Below, in pieces: positions 46,951-54,913 of a stretch of 64,000 nucleotides of DNA; the first letter of the stretch is position 1; each line of letters begins with the position of its first letter. Source of the stretch: Streptomyces caelestis (GTDB lineage: Bacteria > Actinomycetota > Actinomycetes > Streptomycetales > Streptomycetaceae); assembly GCF_014205255.1 (NCBI RefSeq), contig NZ_JACHNE010000001.1, positions 1,178,001 through 1,242,000 on the forward strand, written 5' to 3'. A program made the translations under genes and the position numbers. Below the pieces are notes generated by a model. That model worked only from the letters and a program-made list of their open reading frames with translations. It had not been told where the DNA came from and ran no database searches.

Positions 46951-47553
46951 ATGGCACGGACCACCCCCCTCCCCAGCAGGCGAGGCATCCTCATGGGCGC
47001 CGCCCTCACCGCCGTCCCGTACGCCCTGTTCCCCGACGCACGGGCCAGCGCCCGGCCCCAGGCGGTCGACCACCCCGGAGCCGCTTGGCACCCGGCGAGC
47101 CGCAGCAACTACACGCCGTCGAACCGCCCCCGCGCCCATCCGCTGCACTACGTGGTCATCCACGTCGCGCAGACGACCTACTCCGGCACCCTGTCCGTCT
47201 TCCGGAACCCCAGGGAGAAGGTGTCCGCGCACTACGTGGTGCGCTCCTCCGACGGGCACGTGGCACAGTGCGTGCGCGAGGCCGACATCGCGTGGCACGC
47301 GGGGAACTGGGACTACAACACCCGCAGCATCGGCATCGAGCACGAGGGCTGGGTGGACCAGCCCACGTACTTCACCGACGCGATGTACGAGCGGTCGGCC
47401 CGGCTCACCGCGGCGATCTGCGCGAGGTACGACATCCCCAGGAACCGGGCGCACATCATCGGCCACCACGAGGTACCGGGCAGCGACCACACCGATCCGG
47501 GCCGCCACTGGGACTGGAAGCGCTACATGAGACTGGTCGACAAGTACGCCTGA
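46951..47553 (+). CDS. Secreted N-acetylmuramoyl-L-alanine amidase (Amidase_2)
   Basis: 200 residues. A Tat-like leader (PSRRGILMGAALTAVPYALF) is followed by an Amidase_2/PGRP domain: YVVIHVAQTTYSGTLSVF, VSAHYVV, IGIEHEGWV and GHHEVPGSDHTDPGRHW, carrying the zinc-binding His residues and the closing His/Asp. It cleaves the amide bond between MurNAc and stem peptides outside the cell. The 225-bp upstream region contains one DnaA-box-like TTATCCACA (46792-46800) and no other clear signal. Confidence 0.93.
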   Translation: MARTTPLPSRRGILMGAALTAVPYALFPDARASARPQAVDHPGAAWHPASRSNYTPSNRPRAHPLHYVVIHVAQTTYSGTLSVFRNPREKVSAHYVVRSSDGHVAQCVREADIAWHAGNWDYNTRSIGIEHEGWVDQPTYFTDAMYERSARLTAAICARYDIPRNRAHIIGHHEVPGSDHTDPGRHWDWKRYMRLVDKYA

Positions 47554-47658
47554 GAACAGCGCATTTACCCATCCCTGCCCCCTGCGCCCCACCTCACGTC
47601 CCGGTTACAAAACGCTCAACCTCTGGTTGCGGCACGGTAAGCGCGCAACGATGGGACC

Positions 47659-48054
47659 ATGACTCTGGCCCAGCGCGCCCTGGAGCGTTTGCAGGCCTGG
47701 CCCGACCTGATGGCGGGCCCGGCGAGTTGCGGCACCGGACGGGCGCTCCGTTCCGTCCGTGACGAGATCGTCCACTTCCATTCGGCGCGGGACGTGGACC
47801 TCCACCTCACCCGCCGGGCCATCCAGCGCTTCCACTACGACCTCGCAGGTTCGAGCGCGATCCACCTGGTTCCCGGGTCGGGCTGGGTGACGGTCCACCT
47901 CGACTGCGAGGCGGACATCGACCTGCTGCTGAGTCTGATGAGCATCGCCCTCAAGGCCCACCAGACCCGGCCCGCCCGCGAGGAGCCGGGGCTCGCCGGG
48001 TGCAACTTCCATCGCGTCACGGTCCTTCCGCGCGACGCCGCGGCGGGAGGATGA
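47659..48054 (+). CDS. DUF5519 (luciferase-domain) family protein
   Basis: 131 residues. MTLAQRALERLQAWPDLMAG and the segment DEIVHFHSARDVDLHLTRRA, then GSGWVTVHLDCEADIDLLLS match DUF5519, a small alpha-beta domain of unknown function named for a fungal luciferase-like protein. A GGGAGG near the end of the gene serves the next one, which starts 6 bp after the stop, so the two genes are coupled. Confidence 0.8.
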   Translation: MTLAQRALERLQAWPDLMAGPASCGTGRALRSVRDEIVHFHSARDVDLHLTRRAIQRFHYDLAGSSAIHLVPGSGWVTVHLDCEADIDLLLSLMSIALKAHQTRPAREEPGLAGCNFHRVTVLPRDAAAGG

Positions 48055-48060
48055 GCCTTG

Positions 48061-49230
48061 GTGACGCGAGCGGAGGCCGTCAACGCCGAGGCTTGGCGCA
48101 GGTACGGAGCACACCACCTGCGGCGCGGCACGGTGTTGCCCGAGGTGGCGCGGATCGACTGGGGGTTCGAGGGCGCGGGGCCGGGGATCGAGGTACTCGG
48201 GGAGCTGGCGGGCCGGCGCGTGCTGGACCTCGGGTGCGGTCCTGCCCGGCACGCCGCCCATCTGGTCCGTGCTCACGGCGCGCTGGTGGACGCCGTCGAC
48301 TCCTCGGCCGGGCAGTACGAACGGGCGCGCGCCCGCTACGGTTCCCTGCCCGGGCTGCGCCTGGTCCTGGCCGACGCGGTCGAGCATCTGCGCTCGGCGG
48401 AGCCGTACGACGTCATCTACTCGGTCAACGCCGTGCCGTACATCGACCCGCACCGGCTGGTGCCCGCCCTGGTCGCGGCGCTCAAGCCGGGCGGCAGGCT
48501 CTGCTTCACCGTGCTGCACACCAACTCGCACGGTGACGGCCCCTCGGGCGAGGTCGTCGCCCGGCCGGAGGTACTGCGGCTGGCCGGCGGCGGGGACGTC
48601 ACCGTCCGGATGTGGGTCCTCGACCCGGAGCTCTGGACGGCCCTGCTCGCCGAGCACGGGCTTCGGGTGGAGCAGGTCGACGTCCTCGACACGCCGCAGG
48701 CCGACAACCACGCGTCGTACCGGCTCTTCCGGGTGACACGGCCGGTCCGTGTCAGCTCCCGGCCGCGCACGGCCAAACCGCCGGTGGCGCACGCCGCGCT
48801 CGGGGTCGGCGCCATTCTGCACGGGCCCCGCGGACTGCTCCTGGGCCGGCACCGGCACGGGACATGGGAGCTGCCCGGCGGGACGGTGGAGCCCGGTGAG
48901 TCGTTGCAGGAGGCGGTCGTGCGCGAACTCGGCGAGGAGACGGGGCTCGAAGCCCGGCCGGAGGACGTCCGGCTGCTCGGGACACTTCTCGACGACGCCG
49001 GCGGGGTCGTACGGGTGACGGTGGCCGCCCGGGTCGCCTCCTGGCGGGGCGAGCCGTCGGACCAGCCCGGGGAGAGAGTGGGGCGCTGGCGCTGGTTCGC
49101 CCTGGACCGGCTGCCGGAGGAACTGTTCGTGTGCAGCGCGCAGGCCCTCACCGCCTGGCGGCCGGAGCTGCCGATCGACCACGCGCCCGCTCACTACACG
49201 CCGTACGACACCGGAACGGGCGACAGCTGA
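48061..49230 (+). CDS. Bifunctional SAM methyltransferase - NUDIX hydrolase fusion
   Basis: 389 residues from GTG 48061 (a TTG at 48058 is also possible), with GGAGG 10 nt upstream. Residues about 40-160 are a class I methyltransferase with motif [16 protein letters not shown] and [19 protein letters not shown]. Residues about 235-370 are a NUDIX domain with a perfect box: [17 protein letters not shown] and GEETGL. The fusion suggests methylation and hydrolysis of a linked pair of nucleotides or intermediates; the substrate is unknown. It overlaps nothing but is 6 bp after DUF5519. Confidence 0.92.
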   Translation: MTRAEAVNAEAWRRYGAHHLRRGTVLPEVARIDWGFEGAGPGIEVLGELAGRRVLDLGCGPARHAAHLVRAHGALVDAVDSSAGQYERARARYGSLPGLRLVLADAVEHLRSAEPYDVIYSVNAVPYIDPHRLVPALVAALKPGGRLCFTVLHTNSHGDGPSGEVVARPEVLRLAGGGDVTVRMWVLDPELWTALLAEHGLRVEQVDVLDTPQADNHASYRLFRVTRPVRVSSRPRTAKPPVAHAALGVGAILHGPRGLLLGRHRHGTWELPGGTVEPGESLQEAVVRELGEETGLEARPEDVRLLGTLLDDAGGVVRVTVAARVASWRGEPSDQPGERVGRWRWFALDRLPEELFVCSAQALTAWRPELPIDHAPAHYTPYDTGTGDS

Positions 49231-49238
49231 AGCACCCC

Positions 49239-49509
49239 CTCGGCTTTCGACGTTCTGACAGGTCTGGGTGATCAGGCTGCGGTGTCGAGGCTGGCTGCGG
49301 CCCATGCCTGCTGGACGGCGCGGATTTCCTGGTTGGTGGGCCGGCCTGGGCTGGTGGGCAGAAATCGGGCTGCGATGACGCGGCGGAGCTTGGCACCCAT
49401 GTCGGAGACGGACGGGTAGGTCTTGGTGGTGTACCACCGGGCGCGCTCGCGGCGGTCGGAGGCATCGCTCGGCCGGTGGCCGTGCAGCGCGTACCAGACG
49501 ACGGTGACC
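49239..49509. repeat. 271-bp inverted repeat, left copy (partner 50759-51029)
   Basis: 49239-49509 is the reverse complement of 50759-51029 with only two mismatches in 271 positions. It comprises the 3' end of a transposase gene, from the TVVWYALHGH region to its stop, plus 33 bp of the element end. The two copies face outward and are about 1.25 kb apart. Confidence 0.92.
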
Positions 49510-49866
49510 TTTTTGAACAGCGTGTCGTCCACCGCCACGGTCAGCACCGCGCCCTCAGGCAGCAGGCGGCGCACGACCAGGTGGGACGGCGACAAACCCA
49601 GGATGTCCGGGTTCCACCGGGAGCGGGAGAAGAAGGCGTGCGCGCGGTCATGGGACCAGAGGCGCGATCAGCCCCATGACCAGCGCGGCGAAGGTGTGGA
49701 ACGTCGGCGTGGTGAAGCTGCCCCGCACCAACTCCAACACAGCGAGCAGCGCAGCCGGTACGGACGGATCCAAAAGCATCGGTGGGTCCCTCACAGCAGG
49801 CGACACAAGCACCGCCGACGCTTCTCCGCTTCCTCCGGCCCGCGCGGCCAGATGACACCACATCAC
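49272..49866 (-). pseudogene. IS701-like transposase remnant with internal deletions
   Basis: Starting at 49866 the minus strand reads LLDPSVPAALLAVLELVRGS and FTTPTFHTFAALVMGLIA, the N-terminus of an IS701-type DDE transposase. The frame is then broken and resumes with SHLVVRRLLPEGAVLTVAVD and DDTLFKK (the first catalytic Asp). It jumps directly to VTVVWYALHGHRPSDASD and the C-terminus. The middle catalytic part is missing. The element ends share AGAACGTCGA on both sides (about 49244-49255 and 49898-49907). Confidence 0.8.
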
Positions 49867-49970
49867 CTACCCGAGCGGCCCCAACGACGATCAACGAGAA
49901 CGTCGAGACTTCATGGGAGTGCTCGAATTCATCTCAACCCACGGAAGGAGAAGTGCTCAATGTCCCCAAC

Positions 49971-50005
49971 CGGTGGGGCCCGCCCGGAGAAAGGCGGGCC
50001 CCGGT
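49971..50005 (-). terminator. Terminator of the secreted protein gene
   Basis: GGGGCCCGCC (49975-49984) pairs perfectly with GGCGGGCCCC (49993-50002), extended by ACCGG/CCGGT, 11 bp downstream of the stop codon at 50016. Confidence 0.75.
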
Positions 50006-50015
50006 CCTGATGGTG

Positions 50016-50588
50016 TCAGCTGCAGGTTCGGCTCTTGTACGCGGCGAACCGGTAGTTGCCGTTGTCGTTCGTCGAGCCCTCCCAGAACACGTAGCGCCCA
50101 TTCTCGGCCCGGACGAGGTAGAAGCTGCGCACGGCGCCCGAGTAGTGCAGAATCTTGCCCCCGAAAGCGTATTCGTAGGCGTAGTCGTAGAAGCTCAGCT
50201 TGCTGTCGGCGTAGGCCCAGGTCTCATTGCCGACCTTTCCGTCCACGTACTGCAGCGGCCAGCGGTCCTGCAGGTTCTGCGTCGCGTGGTCGGTGTTCGG
50301 CCCGAAGTCGCCGTCGATGTCCGAGGCGTCGTACGCGGTGCCGTCCTGCTCCTTGGCGCCTTCCGCCCAAAGGATCTGCTGCCACAGGCAGGTGGCGTTG
50401 GACTTGGCGTAGCTCGACTGGGAGAGTGTGCCCTCATCCCCCCAGTCGTTCGTGAAGTCGCCGCCTCCCGATATGTACCCGTCGGAGGTGTTGGCGGACG
50501 CCGGCGAGGCGCTGATCGCCAGAGCGCCGGCGACGGCGGCGGTCACGACGGCAGTGGCCAGGCGGGATCGGATCGAACGGAATGTCAC
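50016..50588 (-). CDS. Secreted protein with peptidoglycan-binding-like domain
   Basis: 190 residues. A signal peptide (TAVVTAAVAGALAISASPASA) is followed by a segment CLWQQILWAEGAKEQDG, then DIDGDFGPNTDHATQNLQDR and WPLQYVDGKVGNETW, which resembles the PG_binding_1 repeat. The rest (FYDYAYEYAFGGKI, then FYLVRAENGRYVFWEG) is aromatic-rich with a final Cys. Two cysteines in the mature part may form a disulfide. No catalytic domain is seen. It is bracketed by two inverted transposase remnants, which suggests transfer or mobilisation with them. Confidence 0.75.
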   Translation of the reverse strand: MTFRSIRSRLATAVVTAAVAGALAISASPASANTSDGYISGGGDFTNDWGDEGTLSQSSYAKSNATCLWQQILWAEGAKEQDGTAYDASDIDGDFGPNTDHATQNLQDRWPLQYVDGKVGNETWAYADSKLSFYDYAYEYAFGGKILHYSGAVRSFYLVRAENGRYVFWEGSTNDNGNYRFAAYKSRTCS

Positions 50589-50720
50589 AGGGCCCCCTCG
50601 ATGAAACGGTCACGTGCTTGCGCAGCGACGCTAACCCTCCGCCCGCGGCAGCGTCGCCCCTCTTTCGCCACAGCGCAAAGGCCCAGGAAGAGGGGTATGT
50701 GGCCGTGCTCAGACGGGGCC

Positions 50721-50996
50721 TTCCGCAGGACCGTCCCGTTCGGCCTGTACTGCTACACGGTCACCGTCGTCTGGTACGCGCTGCACGGCCACCGGCCGAG
50801 CGATGCCTCCGACCGCCGCGAGCGCGCCCGGTGGTACACCACCAAGACCTACCCGTCCGTCTCCGACATGGGTGCCAAGCTCCGCCGCGTCATCGCAGCC
50901 CGATTTCTGCCCACCAGCCCAGGCCGGCCCACCCACCAGGAAATCCGCGCCGTCCAGCAGGAATGGGCCGCAGCCAGCCTCGACACCGCAGCCTGA
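50721..50996 (+). pseudogene. Transposase C-terminal remnant (inverted copy)
   Basis: The plus strand reads RTVPFGLYCYTVTVVWYA, then LHGHRPSDASDRRERARW and YTTKTYPSVSDMGAKLRRVI, ending at TGA 50994-50996. This is the C-terminus of the IS701-type transposase family. It differs from the remnant at 49272 by Asn to His and Ala to Glu substitutions. It starts further upstream in the transposase than the left copy, so it is not simply a copy of it. Confidence 0.85.
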
Positions 50997-51029
50997 TCAC
51001 CCAGACCTGTCAGAACGTCGAAAGCCGAG
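50759..51029. repeat. 271-bp inverted repeat, right copy (partner 49239-49509)
   Basis: See the left copy. The outer boundary is followed within one base by a rho-independent-type hairpin (51030-51052). Confidence 0.92.
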
Positions 51030-51052
51030 GCACCCAGAGGGGTGCGTTTTTT
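51030..51052 (+). terminator. Rho-independent terminator after the transposase remnant
   Basis: GCACCC (51030-51035), an AGAG loop and GGGTGC (51040-51045) are followed by GTTTTTT. T-runs are rare in this GC-rich window, so this is a clear signal. Confidence 0.8.
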
Positions 51053-51154
51053 CAGCCTTTCCCGCGTAATCCGCGCTCAGCCACCCTGACGGCCCTCGTC
51101 GTTTGATGCACTGCCCTTGCGATTCGGACAGTTGACGAGGCATCAGGGGGCACG

Positions 51155-52414
51155 GTGACAGGTCGTCGCAGGCGACGGGGAGCAGGCAGAGCGGTACTGG
51201 CGTTTCTCACGGCGTTCGGCGCGCTGACCGGTGCGGCCATGACGGGGGCGGCACCGGCCGGCGCCGTCCAGAAGGGCGTGCGGGTCGCGCCGGGGGTCAC
51301 GTACGAGGAGTTCGACATCAAGGCGGCCAAGGGGGTGACGCACGCGCACGTGCTGAGGGTGGACCTGGGAAATCCCCGGGTACGGGTCGATCTGCTGTAT
51401 CCCGGGGCGGTGGCCTCGCGCGCACAGGTCTCGCGGATGGCCGACGCCCAGGGGGCCGTCGCCGGTGTCAACGGCGACTTCTTCAACATCACCGAGGCGC
51501 AGCACCCGGGCGTCGAGGCGACCGGCGCGAGCGTGGGTCCGGCGATCGCGGCCGGACGGACGCTCAAGGCGGCCGTGCCCAACGGCCAGCGTTTCGGGCC
51601 CGCGATGCCGCCCGGCACGACCACCGAGGCCGTGTTCGGCGTGGGCACCGACGGAGTGGCGCGACTGGACCGGCTGGCCCTGGACGGCTCGGTCCGTACG
51701 GCCGAGGCGCAGCTGCCGCTGGGCGGGCTCAACCAGTACGCGCTGCCGGTGGGTTCGGTCGGCGCCTTCACCTCCGACTGGGGCAGCGTCTCCCGCCTGC
51801 GCGCCACCTGCGGCACGGACACGGACCGGGCCGCGCCCTGCAGTACGGACACGTACGAGGTGACGGTCCGCGACGGCAAGGTGGTGTCGGCCGCCGACAC
51901 ACCCGGCAGCGGGCCCATCGCCCCGGGCACCACCGTGCTGGTCGGCCGGGAGGACGGCGCCCAGCAGTTGCGGAAGCTGGCCGCCGACGAAGCGGTCGAG
52001 GTCGAGTACCGTCTCGTGGCGGCCACGGACGGCGCCGCGTACCGCCTCGCCCTCGGCGGCTACCCGGTCCTCACGGGCGGGCGGCCGCTGCCGGGACTGG
52101 ACGACACGACGTCGGCCGTCCGCACGGCCGTGGGCATCGCCGACGGCGGGCGGCGCGTGCTGCTGCTCGCGCTGGACGGCGCCGCCGCCTACCGCAGCGG
52201 CCTGACGATCGCCGAAGTGGCCGACACCATGCGGAAGCTGGGCTCGGACGACGCCTTCAGCCTGGACGGCGGCGGGTCGTCGACGCTGGTCGCCCGGAGG
52301 GTGGGCGCGGGCAGCGTCTCGGTGCGCAACCACCCCAGCGGCGGCGCCGAACGGGCCGTTCCGAACGGCATCGGCGTGTTCTCGGGGCGTGGCGTCAGGG
52401 CCGCAGACCGCTGA
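51155..52414 (+). CDS. Secreted phosphodiester glycosidase family protein (NAGPA-like)
   Basis: 419 residues from GTG 51155. A signal peptide (AVLAFLTAFGALTGAAMTGA) is followed by a DUF2233/NAGPA domain whose core motifs are AGVNGDFFNITEAQHPG and the end motif SLDGGGSSTLVARR, with NHPSGGAERAVPNGIGVFSG. The family includes the enzyme that removes GlcNAc from phosphodiesters in animals and bacterial exopolysaccharide-modifying proteins. The bacterial substrate is unknown. Two Cys (ATCGTDTDRAAPC) may bond. Confidence 0.88.
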   Translation: MTGRRRRRGAGRAVLAFLTAFGALTGAAMTGAAPAGAVQKGVRVAPGVTYEEFDIKAAKGVTHAHVLRVDLGNPRVRVDLLYPGAVASRAQVSRMADAQGAVAGVNGDFFNITEAQHPGVEATGASVGPAIAAGRTLKAAVPNGQRFGPAMPPGTTTEAVFGVGTDGVARLDRLALDGSVRTAEAQLPLGGLNQYALPVGSVGAFTSDWGSVSRLRATCGTDTDRAAPCSTDTYEVTVRDGKVVSAADTPGSGPIAPGTTVLVGREDGAQQLRKLAADEAVEVEYRLVAATDGAAYRLALGGYPVLTGGRPLPGLDDTTSAVRTAVGIADGGRRVLLLALDGAAAYRSGLTIAEVADTMRKLGSDDAFSLDGGGSSTLVARRVGAGSVSVRNHPSGGAERAVPNGIGVFSGRGVRAADR

Positions 52415-52589
52415 CGATCTCCGCCGTCGCCGTGAGACCGCTGTGGATGGTGGGAGCGATGCTGGTGCTGGCCAGGTAGAAGCCGAGCAGCAGGCAGACC
52501 AGCGCATGGGAGAACTTCAGCCCGCCGTTGCGCAGGAAGATCACCGCCAGGATCGCGAGCAGCAGCACCACAGAGATGGAAATGGCCAT
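52395..52589 (-). CDS. Small membrane protein, 64 aa
   Basis: MAISISVVLLLAILAVIFLR is followed by GGLKFSHALVCLLLGFYLAS and a short Thr/Ser-rich tail. AGGAG is 9 nt upstream of ATG 52589 on the minus strand. It overlaps the end of the convergent glycosidase gene by 20 bp. Two membrane helices are expected. I recognise the type as a conserved Streptomyces small membrane protein without known function. Confidence 0.75.
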   Translation of the reverse strand: MAISISVVLLLAILAVIFLRNGGLKFSHALVCLLLGFYLASTSIAPTIHSGLTATAEIVSGLRP

Positions 52590-52700
52590 CGTCGACTCCT
52601 CCGCCACGCCGCCATGTCCGGTTCACGGCGTTCGGCCGTAAGTGTGGCGTAGTGGAGGGTTCATCCGGGCAGCTGACCTGTCCGCCGAACGTGTGATGTC

Positions 52701-53591
52701 CTACGTGTCCGACGCGTCGTGCGCGGCCTGCGCCCCCCGCCGGGCGTCCAGGAACGCCTCCAGCCCGGCGAGGTCGTCGGTGTTGAGGTGGTCGACGTCC
52801 GCGGCGAGCAGTTCGGCCCACAGCGCGTCGCGGGCGGGCCCGGCCAGGTCCGGGGTCGCCCAGAACCGCACCTTCTGCCCCCGCTGGTGCGCGGCCCGGA
52901 CGATACCCCGCAGCTTCTCCCGCTCGGCGTCCGGGAACGTGCCCACGCCCTGCCAGGTGAAGTTGAGCGTCCAGTTGTCACTGATCAGCGGTATGAAGGA
53001 GGCCGGCGCCTGGCTCCCGAGGTCGGCGAGCCGGCCGTCGTAGAAGGCGCGCCGGACGGTCTGGGCCTCCATGGGGGCACGGGCCGCGCGGTCTCCGGAG
53101 ATCACAGCGGTGACCGGACCGGGGAGGACGCGGCCGTGGGCGTAGGTCGTGAACAGGTGCCGGTAGCGACTGAGGTGGCGATCGAGTTCGAGGTAGGTCG
53201 ATGAGCCCTCGGTCTTGATGTCGACGAGCAGTTGCAGCGACCCGCGGTATCCCCGGTACACGCGGCCGCGGTTGGCCCGCACGCGTGCGGCGAGCGGGTC
53301 GAGGTAGAGGGACTCCAGCGTGCGGGCCGGGTCGAGGTCCTCCGGGTCGTGGGCGACGAGGAGTTGGCCACCGACGAGGTGGACGTCGGCTTCGACGCTG
53401 CCGAACCGGTGGTCCAGGGCGTCGTACAACGGGCGCGGATGCTCGTAGTCGTTGTGGGCGTGGGCGCGCCACAACGGGCGGGGCCCGTGCCCTTGTTCGC
53501 CGGCGAGGGCGTGGCCGGCGGGGAGGGCGACCGAGCCCGCGAGGGCGGCGCCGAGGGTGGTGAGGGCTCTGCGACGGGTGGTGAGGTCCAT
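52701..53591 (-). CDS. Secreted phosphatidylinositol-specific phospholipase C / GDPD-like phosphodiesterase
   Basis: 296 residues with a Tat leader (TTRRRALTTLGAALAGSVAL). The first active-site motif is RAHAHNDYEHPRPLYDALDH, with SVEADVHLVGGQLLVAHDPE shortly after, as in glycerophosphodiesterases and PI-PLC-like proteins. The barrel ends with LNTDDLAGLEAFL. It should cleave phosphodiester head groups outside the cell, perhaps for phosphate scavenging. It is preceded by a terminator of the acyl-CoA operon. Confidence 0.88.
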   Translation of the reverse strand: MDLTTRRRALTTLGAALAGSVALPAGHALAGEQGHGPRPLWRAHAHNDYEHPRPLYDALDHRFGSVEADVHLVGGQLLVAHDPEDLDPARTLESLYLDPLAARVRANRGRVYRGYRGSLQLLVDIKTEGSSTYLELDRHLSRYRHLFTTYAHGRVLPGPVTAVISGDRAARAPMEAQTVRRAFYDGRLADLGSQAPASFIPLISDNWTLNFTWQGVGTFPDAEREKLRGIVRAAHQRGQKVRFWATPDLAGPARDALWAELLAADVDHLNTDDLAGLEAFLDARRGAQAAHDASDT

Positions 53592-53722
53592 GCTCTGCCT
53601 CCCTGGAAGTGCCGTGCGGGAACCCTGCGAGTATGGGGTTCGGGCAGGGTCAAGGAGCATGGCCTTGCGGGGAGTTGGCCGGAGGGCCGTCGTGCGTTCA
53701 CTTCACCGGAGCGGGGCACACG

Positions 53723-53754
53723 AAAAAGCCCGCCCCTGGTGGGACGGGCTTTCG
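53723..53754 (-). terminator. Rho-independent-type terminator of the acyl-CoA dehydrogenase operon
   Basis: AAAGCCCGCCCC (53725-53736), a 4-nt loop and GGGACGGGCTTT (53741-53752) pair with one mismatch. On the minus strand the stem is followed by a T-run (complement of AAAAA at 53723-53727), so it ends the minus-strand operon. Confidence 0.85.
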
Positions 53755-53830
53755 TCTGGCGTGAACAAGGCGTCGAAGAGCCGTCGACGAGGCGTCAATG
53801 ACGCGTCACAAGGCTCCGTCCAGGTGCACG

Positions 53831-54913
53831 TCAGGGGGCCTGGAGGTCGACCAGTCCGGCCAGTGCCTCCCGGTGGGCGCCGGCCGTGCCGTAGGCGATC
53901 GAGTCGGCCTTCGCACGCTTCAGGTACAGATGCACCGGGTGCTCCCACGTCATGCCGAGACCGCCGTGCAGTTGCAGTGCCTCCTCGGCGGCGTGAACGG
54001 CCACGGGTGCCGCGTAGGCCTGGGCGACCGTGACGGCCACGTCGGCGTCGTGGCCGGTCGACAGAGCGTCGGCGGCGTTGCGGGCGGCCGCGCGGAGGCC
54101 GGCGACCTCCAGCCACAGCTGGGCCAGCCGGTGCTTGAGCGCCTGGAAGCCGCCGACGGGACGGTTGAACTGCTTGCGGTCCTTGAGGTAGCGGACGGTC
54201 TCCGTCAGCGTCCAGTCGGCCAGACCGAGCTGCTCGGAGGCGAGCAGCCCGGCTCCCGCCCGCAGGGCCCGGCGTACGGCGGGTTCGGCGTCGCCCAGCA
54301 GCCGGCCCGGCACTCCGTCGAGGGTGACGGTCGCCAGTGGCCGGGTCAGGTCCAGGGAGATCTGGGGTGTGACGGTCGCGGCGGTGGCGTCGACCGCGTA
54401 CAGGCCGCCGTCGTCGGCGGGCACGAGCAGCACGTCGGCGACGGCCGCGTCCGCGATGCCGGTCAGTTCACCGTGCAGCAGACCGTCCTCGTACGTGACG
54501 ACCTTGTAGGCGGCGCCCGGTGCGACGCCGAGGGCGACCGCGAGGGCTCCGATCGACGTCCCGGAGGCGAGCTCGGTGAGCAGGTCACCGGTCCCGCAGG
54601 CCAGCAGCGCCTCGGTGGCGACGACCGCGCTCGTGAGGTACGGGACGGGCGCGACCGCACGCCCCAGTTCCTCCAGCACCACGGCGGCTTCCCGGTGCGT
54701 GGCGCCCTGGCCGTCCAGCTCCTCCGCCACGAGCAGGCCGGCGAGGCCCATGCCGTCGGTGAGGGCCTTCCACAGCGCCATGTTGTGCGGGGTGTCCGAC
54801 TCGATGCGGGCGATGACGCCGGGCGCGTCGCAGTGGTCGGCGAGCAGGTCCCGGACGGCGGCGCGCAGCGCCTCTTCCTCCTCCGAGTACAACAGGTCGG
54901 GCTGTGCGCTCAT
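53831..54913 (-). CDS. Acyl-CoA dehydrogenase, subunit-like partner 2
   Basis: 360 residues. N-terminal helical domain (LLYSEEEEALRAAVRDLLAD), middle beta domain, and C-terminal segments RYLKDRKQFNRPVGGFQALK and ALQLHGGLGMTWEHPVHLYL. This form, with LHGG and no GTSE motif, resembles one subunit of heterotetrameric acyl-CoA dehydrogenases known from actinobacterial steroid side-chain degradation. It overlaps the preceding dehydrogenase by 4 bp. FAD binding is expected; the acyl substrate is unknown. Confidence 0.9.
   Translation of the reverse strand: MSAQPDLLYSEEEEALRAAVRDLLADHCDAPGVIARIESDTPHNMALWKALTDGMGLAGLLVAEELDGQGATHREAAVVLEELGRAVAPVPYLTSAVVATEALLACGTGDLLTELASGTSIGALAVALGVAPGAAYKVVTYEDGLLHGELTGIADAAVADVLLVPADDGGLYAVDATAATVTPQISLDLTRPLATVTLDGVPGRLLGDAEPAVRRALRAGAGLLASEQLGLADWTLTETVRYLKDRKQFNRPVGGFQALKHRLAQLWLEVAGLRAAARNAADALSTGHDADVAVTVAQAYAAPVAVHAAEEALQLHGGLGMTWEHPVHLYLKRAKADSIAYGTAGAHREALAGLVDLQAP

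Noticed and set aside
49782..50996. 404-codon plus-strand frame across the secreted protein gene and transposase remnant
   Set aside because: Its middle is antisense to the secreted protein gene; only the last 90 codons are transposase-like.
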